NCBI RefSeq assembly: GCF_001583415.1
Contig: NZ_CP014475.1
Span: 3,596,001-3,660,000 of the forward strand
Origin: Mycolicibacterium phlei
GTDB taxonomy: Bacteria > Actinomycetota > Actinomycetes > Mycobacteriales > Mycobacteriaceae
Reading direction: 5' to 3'
Length of the DNA stretch: 64,000 bases
Part shown: one piece after another, positions 51,183-59,043 of the stretch
How the letters are laid out: each line of letters begins with the position of its first letter
Position numbering within the stretch: position 1 is the first letter of the stretch
The notes under the pieces: generated by a model
Database searches by the model: none
The model's input: the letters and a program-made list of their open reading frames with translations, nothing else
Told to the model about the DNA's origin: nothing
Position numbers and translations under genes: made by a program

Positions 51183-51927
51183 TTACGTCTCCGCCAGGGA
51201 CCCCTTCCGGCGTGACCGCCGCGCCGTCCGCATGCTCATGACCTCGGCGTGCTCGGCCAGCGCACTCGCCTTCACCCGGCTGATGTGCTCGTGCATGATG
51301 CGGTAGACCTCGGGGCCGTAGCCCCGCCGGAACGCGGCCAGCAACTCCCGATGCTCGGCGATCGCGCTCGAGGAGTCCTTGACGCCGACCCCGACGAAGA
51401 GCCGGAAACGCTGACCGTGACCGCCCAACGCGTCGTAGGCGCGCAGCAGTGCGGCGTTGTCGGCGTGCTCGGCGATCAGCCGGTGAAAGTGCTCGTCAGC
51501 GCGGCGATACTCCCTGATCGCGGCGGCGTCGGCGGTGTGGGGCGCGCGCTCCTGCTGCTCGATCGCATTCTCCAGCTCGTCGAGCCATTCAGAACCACCA
51601 CGGGCACAAGCCAACTCGGCGAGCCTGGGCTCGATGAGCAGCCGGGCGTCCATGACGTCGGCGATCTCCTTGGCGTCCGGCAGATCGGGCACCCGGTACC
51701 CGCGCATCGCCACCCGCACCACGTTGCCCGTCGACTCCAGACGCGCCAGCGCCTCACGCCAGCGCCTCACGCACAGGCGTCTGCGAGACGCCCAGGTAGC
51801 GGGCCGTGCCGTCGATGCTGATCGGGTCGCCGGACTGCAGCCGGCCGTCGAGGAGCAACTCCATCAGCCGCTCATAGACCTGGTCCACGAGTGTGGCGCG
51901 AACCGGTTTCGAGTCCTCGACGTCCAC
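51183..51927 (-). pseudogene. GntR/FCD-type regulator, broken by a 13-bp duplication
   Basis: The N-terminal piece (GTG 51927) has the winged helix ERLMELLLDGRLQSGDPISI and TARYLGVSQTPVREALA and then meets TGA at 51754-51756. The C-terminal piece continues in another frame as WREALARLESTGNVVRVAMR and holds an FCD ligand domain (ADEHFHRLIAEHADNAALLR). Between them the 13-bp unit GCGTGAGGCGCTG (minus strand) occurs twice in tandem at 51747-51772. Removing one copy restores VREALARLESTG and a protein of about 244 residues. The regulator is therefore dead or made only as a DNA-binding stub. Its partner genes are the L-erythrulose and apionate-like genes on both sides. Confidence 0.87.
51747..51772. 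repeat. Tandem 13-bp duplication inside the FCD regulator
   Basis: Plus strand CAGCGCCTCACGC twice, at 51747-51759 and 51760-51772. Thirteen is not a multiple of three, so the duplication causes the frameshift described for the regulator. Confidence 0.92.
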
Positions 51928-52037
51928 TCCATCGCCTTTCACATCCGGGCGGCTCCGATGCCGGTCGGACGCGTCGGGCCCACCGTCGTGCCCGGGCAGA
52001 CGCCGCACTGATCCAGCAAACGGATTCTAGCCCGGCG

Positions 52038-52075
52038 TTGACAGCAGGTGCCTCAAACCCTATATCCTATGTGAT
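52038..52075 (+). promoter_or_regulatory. Promoter and operator for the oiaC-apnO-gntP unit
   Basis: TTGACA at 52038-52043 and TATCCT at 52063-52068 form a SigA-like promoter (19-bp spacer). The -10 region overlaps ATCCTATGTGAT (52064-52075), 10 of 12 to the palindrome at 51151-51162. A bound regulator would cover the -10 box. Confidence 0.6.
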
Positions 52076-52108
52076 TTAGAGTGACTTGGAACACAGGAAG
52101 GTCTGCAC

Positions 52109-53029
52109 TTGTACACCGCCCAAACCTGGCCGATCGCGGCGAACATGCTCGGATTCGGCAACCGCGCCCCTGACGGCGGCCACATCAAGGACGCCCCGGC
52201 CAAGGTGTGGGCCTCACAGCTGCGCCAGGTCCGCGAGCTGGGCTTCGACCACATCGACCCCACCGACGCCTGGGTGCCGCTGGCCGCGCTCTCGGACCGC
52301 CGCATCGAGGAGTTCCGGACCGTCCTGCAGGACGAGGGACTCGCGATCTCGTCGATCTCGATGACCCGCAACTCCGTCGTCGACGTGCAGAACGGGGAGA
52401 AGAACCTCGCCGACGCCCACCGCCTGATCGACCTGGCGCCGTCGTTCGGGGCAACCATCGTCAACACCGGCTTCATGCAGGCGCTCACCCCCGAGCAGGA
52501 GGAGCAGGTGTGGTTCTGGCTGGTCCAGGGCCACGTCGACGATCCGGCGTTGCGCGACCTGGCGATCGAACGCGTCCGCGAGCTCGGCGACCACGCCCGC
52601 GCCAACGGCATCCAGATCAGCCTCGAGATGTACGAGGACACCTACATCGGAACACCCGACGACGCGGTCGACTTCATCACCGACGTCGACCACGACGCGG
52701 TGGGGCTGAACCCCGACCTCGGCAACCTGATCCGGTTGCACCGACCGATGCCGCACTACTCCGAGATGTACGCGAAAGTGCTTCCGTACTCGAACTTCTG
52801 GCACATCAAGAACTACTCGCGCGACTTCGACCCGGCAACCGGCGCCTACAGCTCCGCCCCGCTGCCGCTCAAGTACGGCTACATCAACTACCGCCAGATG
52901 ATCCGGCTGGCACTGGAACTCGGCTACTCCGGCCCGTTCTGCTGCGAGCACTACGGCTCCGACTCCCTCGGCGTGTGCGCCGAGAACCGGGACTACATCC
53001 GGCAGGTACTCACCTCCGCACTCGCCTGA
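52109..53029 (+). CDS. oiaC: Sugar-phosphate isomerase/epimerase-fold enzyme, probably 3-oxo-isoapionate decarboxylase
   Basis: A 306-residue TIM barrel of the AP-endonuclease-2/xylose-isomerase-like superfamily. Metal ligands are likely in QISLEMYEDTYIG (Glu), VGLNPDLGNLI (Asp), FWHIKNYSRDF (His) and CCEHYGSDS (Glu). Alone the fold says little, but the next gene is an ApnO-like dehydrogenase and the divergent genes handle L-erythrulose, which is what OiaC produces from 3-oxo-isoapionate in the D-apionate route. The start is TTG 52109 behind AGGAAGG. Hydroxypyruvate-isomerase-like activity is the main alternative. Confidence 0.68.
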   Translation: MYTAQTWPIAANMLGFGNRAPDGGHIKDAPAKVWASQLRQVRELGFDHIDPTDAWVPLAALSDRRIEEFRTVLQDEGLAISSISMTRNSVVDVQNGEKNLADAHRLIDLAPSFGATIVNTGFMQALTPEQEEQVWFWLVQGHVDDPALRDLAIERVRELGDHARANGIQISLEMYEDTYIGTPDDAVDFITDVDHDAVGLNPDLGNLIRLHRPMPHYSEMYAKVLPYSNFWHIKNYSRDFDPATGAYSSAPLPLKYGYINYRQMIRLALELGYSGPFCCEHYGSDSLGVCAENRDYIRQVLTSALA

Positions 53030-53052
53030 TCCCCCCGAAACGAAGGAATCAC

Positions 53053-54015
53053 ATGCGCAAGATCAACACCGCCACCGTCGTCGGCGCCGGCTACATGGGC
53101 GGCGGGATCGCCCAGGTGCTCGCCCTCAACGGCTTCCAGGTCACCATCGCCGACGCCAGCGCCGAGGCCACCCACGCCGCCCTGAAGCGACTCGAGACAG
53201 AGGCCAGGGAGTTCGAGGAGCAGGGCCTGTTCCCCGAGGGCAGCGCCGACACCATCGTGGGCAACCTCACCGCCGCCGACACCATCGAAGCCGCCGTCGC
53301 CGACGTCGATTTCATCGAGGAGGCGGTCTTCGAGGACCCCGACGTCAAGAAGGACGTGCTGGCCCGGATCAGCGCCGCCGCCCGCCCCGACGCGATCATC
53401 GGCACCAACACGTCGACCATCCCCGTCAAGGTGCTCGTCGAGGCGGTGACCAACCCGGAACGCTTTCTCACTGTGCACTTCTCGAACCCGGCACCGTTCA
53501 TCCCGGGTGTCGAACTGGTCGCTGGTGAGGCCACCACGCAGGAGGTCATCGACGCCGTCAAAGATCTACTGGTGCGGGCCGGACGCGAGGGCGCACAGGT
53601 CGCCGACACCCCCGGAATGGCGCTGAACCGGCTGCAGTTCGCGCTGCTGAAGGAGGCGACGCTGATCGTCGAGGAAGGGGTGGCCACCGCCGAGGACGTC
53701 GACACGATCGTGCGCACCACCTTCGGCTTCCGGCTGGGCTTCTTCGGTCCGTTCGCCATCGCCGACCAGGCGGGACTCGACGTGTACGCCAAGGCATTCC
53801 GGACCCTGGAGAACGCCTTCGGCCCCCGCATGGCCACCCCGAAGCTGCTCACCGACACCGTCGACGCCGGCCGTCACGGCACCAAGAACGGCAAGGGCTG
53901 GACCGGTGACTTCGACGACGAGACCAAGGCCCGGCTCATCGCCTACCGCAACAAGGCCTACTCCCGCATGGCTGATCTGCTGCGTGAACTCGGCCCTGCG
54001 CCAAGAGGATCCTGA
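53053..54015 (+). CDS. apnO: 3-hydroxyacyl-CoA dehydrogenase-like enzyme, probably D-apionate oxidoisomerase
   Basis: A 320-residue NAD-dependent dehydrogenase. The Rossmann loop is VVGAGYMGGGIAQVLALNG; the catalytic region has GTNTSTIPVKVL and VHFSNPAPFIPGVELV, where His and Asn align with hydroxyacyl-CoA dehydrogenases; the C-terminal domain is the usual helical dimer unit ending in GKGWTGDF. ApnO enzymes of the D-apionate pathway belong to this fold and precede OiaC, whose candidate gene is 23 bp upstream. A hydroxyacyl-CoA role is less likely because no thiolase or hydratase is nearby. ATG 53053. Confidence 0.68.
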   Translation: MRKINTATVVGAGYMGGGIAQVLALNGFQVTIADASAEATHAALKRLETEAREFEEQGLFPEGSADTIVGNLTAADTIEAAVADVDFIEEAVFEDPDVKKDVLARISAAARPDAIIGTNTSTIPVKVLVEAVTNPERFLTVHFSNPAPFIPGVELVAGEATTQEVIDAVKDLLVRAGREGAQVADTPGMALNRLQFALLKEATLIVEEGVATAEDVDTIVRTTFGFRLGFFGPFAIADQAGLDVYAKAFRTLENAFGPRMATPKLLTDTVDAGRHGTKNGKGWTGDFDDETKARLIAYRNKAYSRMADLLRELGPAPRGS

Positions 54016-54078
54016 CCCCCACCACCTCTGACGGGTCGGTGCCGGCCCATCCCCCGCCTGCCATCGGAAGGGAAGTAC

Positions 54079-55483
54079 ATGGACGAAGTAGTCCTCGCGG
54101 AGCGGCCAGCCGCGCTGCTGGTCGTCATCGCACTCGTCGCCATCGCGGTACTGCTGTTCCTGATCATCAAGGTCAGGTTGCACGCGTTCTTCTCACTGAT
54201 CGTGGTCAGCGTGCTCACCGGCCTCGTGGCGGGAATCGGCGTCGGCGACGTGGTCAGTGTGCTCATCGACGGGTTCAGCACCACGGTCGGGTCGGTGGCA
54301 CTCCTCGTGGGCTTCGGCGCCGTACTCGGCAGGCTGGTCGAGATGACCGGCGGCGCACAGGTTCTGGCCGACAAGATGCTGGACACCTTCGGCGAGAAGC
54401 GCGCACCGCTGGCACTGGCCGTGGCCTCGCTGTTCTACGCGTTCCCGATCTTCCTGGACGCCGGGTTCATCGTGATGCTGCCCATCATCTACACGGTGGC
54501 GCGGCGTCTGGGCGGCTCGTTCATGCTCTACGTGCTGCCGTCCATCGGCGCGTTCCTGATGATGCACGCGCTGACTCCCCCGCACCCGGGGCCGACGGCC
54601 GCGGCGACGGTGATGGGCGCCGACGTGGGGCTGGTGGTCATCATCGCGCTGCTCGTCGGGCTGCCGACGTGGTATCTGGCCGGCTACCGGCTCAGCCTCG
54701 TGCTCGCGAAACGCTATCCGAACATGCCGGTGCCGATGCTGCTCGGCGAACCGAAGGACTACCCGGAAGACGAGCGCCCCGGCTTCTGGACCGTGATCCT
54801 GGTGCTGTTGCTGCCGCTGGTGCTGATCTTCTTCAACACGACCTTCTCCACACTGCAGGCCGACGGCGTCGTCGACAAGGACAACCTCGCCTTCCAGCTG
54901 TCCCGGCTGATCGGCACCACCCAGATGGCGCTGCTGATCAGCGCCCTGCTGGCGATGGTGCTGCTGTACATGGTGCCGCGCCGCCGGCGGGGTGAGCCGG
55001 TGGGCGGGCTGCTGGAGGAGCTCGTCGACGACGCGCTGGCTCCGGTGTGCTCGATCATCCTGATCACCGGCGCGGGCGGCGCGTTCGGCAAGATCCTGAC
55101 CACGACGGGGATCGGCCAGACGCTGGCCGACGGGCTGGACGCCATCGGCCTGCCCGTGATGCTGGCCGGCTTCCTCGTCGCGGTGGTGTTCCGCATCGCG
55201 CAGGGCTCGGCCACCGTGGCGGCCACGACGGCGGGCTCGCTCGATCATGGCGCCGGCCGTCATGTCGATGAACCTCGGCAGCGTCGCGCTGGCCGCGGTC
55301 GTCGTCGGTATCGCCGCGGGGTCGATCACGTTCTCCCACGTCAACGACTCCGGCTTCTGGCTGATCGGCCGCTTCTGCGGGTTCGACACCGCGACCACAC
55401 TCAAAACGTGGACCGTCATCGCGACCGCGATCGGCTTCTTGTCCTTCGCGCTGGCGTCGGTAGTCTACGTCATCGCAAGCTGA
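54079..55483 (+). pseudogene. GntP-family sugar-acid permease with a 1-bp frameshift
   Basis: About 467 residues with some 12 membrane helices. GntP marks are seen: DAGFIVMLPIIYTVARRLGG, MMHALTPPHPGPTAAATVMG, ITGAGGAFGKILTTTGIG and FRIAQGSATVAATTAGSL. The last segment should continue as a helix, but one extra base near 55243 throws the frame; the true end (MAPAVMSMNLGSVALAAVVV, then FSHVNDSGFWLIGRFCG) is read in the next frame to 55483. GntP proteins import gluconate-like acids, which fits uptake of apionate. Either the gene is inactive, or the extra base is a sequencing error; the C-terminal two helices are essential in the family. Confidence 0.82.
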
Positions 55484-55489
55484 GAACTG

Positions 55490-55543
55490 GGCGATTTCGG
55501 TGTAGTTTGTCGCGCTGGGCGCCACTAACTGCACCGAAATCGC
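55490..55543. repeat. Palindromic intergenic repeat, copy 3
   Basis: Arms GGCGATTTCGGTGTAGTTTG and ACTAACTGCACCGAAATCGC, 20-bp arms with two mismatches. It fills the convergent gap between the gntP remnant and nadE, where it could act as a bidirectional terminator. Confidence 0.9.
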
Positions 55544-55544
55544 G

Positions 55545-57587
55545 TTAGTCGGTGGGGATCTCGCGCTCGATCTCGTCGAGCCAGGTGCGCGCCGACATGT
55601 CCGACGGGGCCCGCCAGTCACCGCGCGGCGACAGCGACCCGCCGTGGGTCACCTTCGGCCCGTTGGGTATCGCGGAGCGCTTGAACTGCGAGAACGAGTA
55701 GAACCGCTGCGCGAACACCTGCAGCCAGTGCCGGATCTCCTTGAGCGAGTACGACGGTCGCTTGTCGTCCGGGTAGCCGGGCGGCCACACCCCCGCCTCG
55801 GCGTCGCGCCAGGCGTGCCAGGCCAGAAACGCCACCTTCGACGGCCGGAAGCCGTGGCGCAGCACCTGGAACAGCGAGAAGTCCTGCAACGCATACGGTC
55901 CGATCTTGGATTCGGTGCTCTGGATCTCCTCCCCCTCGCTGGCGGGCACCAGTTCGGGAGAGATCTCGGTGTCGAGCACCGACTGCAGCACCGCGTTGAC
56001 CGTGTCGTCGAACTGCCCGGAGGCGATGACCCACCGGATCAGGTGCTGGATCAGCGTCTTGGGCACACCGCCGTTGACGTTGTAGTGCGACATCTGGTCG
56101 CCCACCCCGTACGTCGACCAGCCCAGCGCGATCTCGGACAGATCCCCGGTGCCCAGCACGATGCCGCCGTGGTGGTTGGCCAGCCGGAACAGGTAGTCGG
56201 TGCGCAGACCGGCCTGCACGTTCTCGAACGTCACGTCGTAGACCGGCTCGCCGCGGCCGAACGGGTGGTCCATGTTCTTGAGCATCAGCTCCGCGGTGGA
56301 CCGGATGTCGAGCTCGGTGAACGTCACACCCAGCGCCTCGGCCAGCCGCACCGCGTTGGCCTTGGTCCGGTCGCCGGTGGCGAACCCGGGCATCGTGTAG
56401 GCGAGAATGTCGCTGCGGGGCCGCTGTTCGCGGTCCATCGCCCGCGCCGCGACGATCAGCGCATGCGTGGAGTCCAGCCCGCCGGAGATGCCGAGCACGA
56501 TCTTCGGGTAGTTCAGCGCCCGCAGCCGCTGCTCCAGTCCGGACACCTGAATGCTGTAGGCCTCGTAGCAATCCTGTTCCAGCCGTTGCGGATCCGACGG
56601 CACGAACGGGAACCGCTCGACGGTGCGCAGCAGCCCGATGTCGCCGCTGGGCGGGTCGAGGGTGAATTCCACCCGACGGAACCCGTCGGTGCTGGCCGCG
56701 TGGTGGCGGCGGTTGTCGTCGAAGGTGCCCATCCGGATGCGTTCGGCGCGAATCAGTTCCAGATCCACGTCGGCGACCGAGCGGCGCTCACCCTTCGGGA
56801 ACCGCTCGGACTGGGCCAGGCAGTCGCCGTTCTCCCAGATCATCGTCTGGCCGTCCCACGCCAGGTCCGTCGTCGACTCGCCCTCCCCCGCCGCGGCGTA
56901 GATGTAGGCGGCCAGGCAGCGCGCCGACGCCGACCGCGCCAGCAGCGCGCGGTCCTCGGAGCGGCCGATGGTGATCGGGCTGCCCGACAGGTTGGCCAGC
57001 ACCGTCGCCCCGGCCAGCGCCGCGGTGGCGCTCGGTGGGACCGGCACGAACATGTCCTCGCACACCTCGACGTGCAGGACGAAGTTCGGCATGTCGGTGG
57101 CGGTGAACAGCAGATCGGGCCCGAACGGGACGTCGGTGTCACCCACCCGGATGGAGCCGCGCACGTCGTCGCCCGGCGCCATCTGGCGGCGCTCGTAGAA
57201 CTCCCGGTAGGTCGGCAGGTAGGACTTCGGCGCGACGCCGAGCACCCGGCCGCGGTGGATCACCACGGCGGTGTTGTAGATGCGGTGCCGGTAGCGCAGC
57301 GGGGCGCCGACGACCAGCACCGGCAGCAGGTCCGCGGAGGCGGCGACGAGGTCCATCAGCGCGTCCTCGACCGCGTCGAGCAGCGCGTCCTGCATGACGA
57401 TGTCCTCGATCGAGTACCCCGACAGCGTGAGCTCGGGGAACACCGCGAGCGCGACGCCGTCGTCGTGGCAGTCCTGTGCGAGCCGCAGCACCGTCTCGGC
57501 GTTGGCGCGGGGGTCGGCCAGCGTCGTGTGGTGGGTGCAGGCGGCCACGCGGACGAACCCGTGCCGGTACGCCGAGTAGAAATCCAT
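55545..57587 (-). CDS. nadE: Glutamine-dependent NAD+ synthetase
   Basis: A 680-residue two-domain enzyme. The N-terminal nitrilase-like glutaminase domain has Glu in AVFPELTLSGYS, Lys in GVAPKSYLPTYREF and Cys in VLHVEVCEDMFVP. The C-terminal synthetase domain carries the PP-loop LGISGGLDSTHALIVAA. It makes NAD from deamido-NAD, using ammonia channelled from glutamine. Length matches Rv2438c (679 aa). ATG 57587. The stop lies 2 bp from the palindromic repeat. Confidence 0.96.
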   Translation of the reverse strand: MDFYSAYRHGFVRVAACTHHTTLADPRANAETVLRLAQDCHDDGVALAVFPELTLSGYSIEDIVMQDALLDAVEDALMDLVAASADLLPVLVVGAPLRYRHRIYNTAVVIHRGRVLGVAPKSYLPTYREFYERRQMAPGDDVRGSIRVGDTDVPFGPDLLFTATDMPNFVLHVEVCEDMFVPVPPSATAALAGATVLANLSGSPITIGRSEDRALLARSASARCLAAYIYAAAGEGESTTDLAWDGQTMIWENGDCLAQSERFPKGERRSVADVDLELIRAERIRMGTFDDNRRHHAASTDGFRRVEFTLDPPSGDIGLLRTVERFPFVPSDPQRLEQDCYEAYSIQVSGLEQRLRALNYPKIVLGISGGLDSTHALIVAARAMDREQRPRSDILAYTMPGFATGDRTKANAVRLAEALGVTFTELDIRSTAELMLKNMDHPFGRGEPVYDVTFENVQAGLRTDYLFRLANHHGGIVLGTGDLSEIALGWSTYGVGDQMSHYNVNGGVPKTLIQHLIRWVIASGQFDDTVNAVLQSVLDTEISPELVPASEGEEIQSTESKIGPYALQDFSLFQVLRHGFRPSKVAFLAWHAWRDAEAGVWPPGYPDDKRPSYSLKEIRHWLQVFAQRFYSFSQFKRSAIPNGPKVTHGGSLSPRGDWRAPSDMSARTWLDEIEREIPTD

Positions 57588-57630
57588 GCCTCATTGTTGC
57601 CCGTTATCGCAACTGGGTATGCAACAGCCC

Positions 57631-58170
57631 ATGAGTGACACCGCTGTGCTGGTCATCGACATGATGAACACCTACCGGCACCCCGATGCCGACAAGCTCG
57701 CCCCGCACGTCGCCGAGATCATCGATCCGCTGGCGCGGCTGGTGGCCGAGGCCCGTGACCGCGACGACGTCGAGCTGATCTACGTCAACGACAACTACGG
57801 CGACTTCAGCGCCGAGTTCAGCGACATCGTCGCGGCGGCTCTGGAGGGTGAGCGCCCGGACCTGGTCGCGCCGGTCGTGCCGGAGAAGGGCTGCCGGCTG
57901 ATGACCAAGGTGCGCCACAGCGCGTTCTACGCCACCTCGCTGGCCTACCTGCTGGGCCAGCTCAAACCCGAGCGGGTGATCCTGACCGGCCAGGTCACCG
58001 AGCAGTGCGTGCTCTACACGGCGCTGGACGCCTACGTGCGGCACTTCCCGGTCGTCGTGCCGCCCGATGCGGTCGCCCACATCGATCCCGAACTCTCCGA
58101 CGCGGCGCTGACCATGATGCACAGCAATATGGACGCCCAGCTCATCCCGGCGGCGCACTGCCTGGACTGA
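57631..58170 (+). CDS. Isochorismatase-family cysteine hydrolase
   Basis: A 179-residue protein with the isochorismatase fold: catalytic Asp in AVLVIDMMNTY, Lys in LMTKVRHSAFYAT and Cys in GQVTEQCVLYTALDAYVR. A cis-peptide before the Cys helix is usual. Members cleave nicotinamide-type or related amides; next to nadE and a sirtuin gene, a nicotinamidase-like role in NAD salvage is attractive but not proven, as the metal-site motif of PncA is not clear. ATG 57631 is preferred; ATG 57619 is in frame. Divergent from nadE by about 43 bp. Confidence 0.82.
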   Translation: MSDTAVLVIDMMNTYRHPDADKLAPHVAEIIDPLARLVAEARDRDDVELIYVNDNYGDFSAEFSDIVAAALEGERPDLVAPVVPEKGCRLMTKVRHSAFYATSLAYLLGQLKPERVILTGQVTEQCVLYTALDAYVRHFPVVVPPDAVAHIDPELSDAALTMMHSNMDAQLIPAAHCLD

Positions 58171-58184
58171 CTACGCTGAACCGC

Positions 58185-59012
58185 GTGCAGGCACCCGAAC
58201 TCGTCGAACTGCTGCGCGGCCGGCGGCTGGCTGTGCTCACCGGCGCGGGTATCTCCACCGACTCCGGGATCCCGGACTACCGCGGGCCGGACTCACCGCC
58301 GAGCAACCCGATGACCATCCAGCAGTTCAAGTCCGATCCGGCGTTCCGGCAGCGCTACTGGGCGCGCAACCACCTCGGCTGGCGGCACATGGACGCCACC
58401 GCGCCCAACGCCGGGCACCGCGCGCTGGCCGCACTGGAGGCCGCCGGGGTGGTGTCGGGGCTGATCACCCAGAACGTCGACCTGTTGCACACCAAGGCGG
58501 GCAGCGTCAACGTCGTCAACCTGCACGGCACCTACGCCCAGGTGATCTGCCTGGACTGCGGGCACACCATGACCCGCGCGGCGCTGCACGAGTTGCTCGA
58601 GGCCGCCAACCCGGGTTTCGCCGCACGGGAGTCCGTCGGCGGGATCGCGGTCGCCCCGGACGCCGACGCCGTCGTCGCCGACACCGCGTCGTTTCGGGTG
58701 GTGGACTGCCCCGGCTGCGGCGGCATGCTCAAACCCGACATCGTGTACTTCGGCGACAGTGTGCCCAAAGAGCGTGTGGCCCAGGCGTATTCGATGGTCG
58801 ACGAGGCCGACGCCCTGCTGGTCGCCGGGTCCTCGCTGACCGTGTACTCCGGTTACCGGTTCGTGCGGCACGCCGCCGCGGCCGGGATGCCGATCGCGAT
58901 CATCAACCGGGGTCCCACCCGCGGCGACGAGCTGGCCACGGTCAAGGTGGACGCGGGCTGCTCGCCGATGCTGGCGCTGTTGGAGAGCGAACTCGGCGCG
59001 GTCAGCGCCTGA
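58185..59012 (+). CDS. Sir2-family NAD-dependent protein deacylase
   Basis: A 275-residue sirtuin. NAD-binding GAGISTDSGIPDYRG, LITQNVDLLHTKAG with the conserved Asn and Asp, catalytic His in VNLHGTYAQV, a zinc ribbon with CLDC and CPGC, and GSSLTVYSGYRF are all present. The PDYRG form and insertion before the zinc ribbon suggest class II. It removes acyl groups from lysines using NAD and releases nicotinamide. GTG 58185, 15 bp after the cysteine hydrolase stop. Both genes sit beside nadE, so the block concerns NAD use and recycling. Confidence 0.92.
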   Translation: MQAPELVELLRGRRLAVLTGAGISTDSGIPDYRGPDSPPSNPMTIQQFKSDPAFRQRYWARNHLGWRHMDATAPNAGHRALAALEAAGVVSGLITQNVDLLHTKAGSVNVVNLHGTYAQVICLDCGHTMTRAALHELLEAANPGFAARESVGGIAVAPDADAVVADTASFRVVDCPGCGGMLKPDIVYFGDSVPKERVAQAYSMVDEADALLVAGSSLTVYSGYRFVRHAAAAGMPIAIINRGPTRGDELATVKVDAGCSPMLALLESELGAVSA

Positions 59013-59043
59013 CGACACAGCGCGGTCAGCGCCTGACTACACA
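58996..59043. repeat. Tandem 24-bp duplication between the sirtuin and proB stops
   Basis: GCGCGGTCAGCGCCTGACGA plus CACA is repeated with one mismatch at 58996-59019 and 59020-59043. The first copy holds the sirtuin stop and the second contains the inverted proB stop, so a short duplication created the present convergent gap. Confidence 0.85.
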
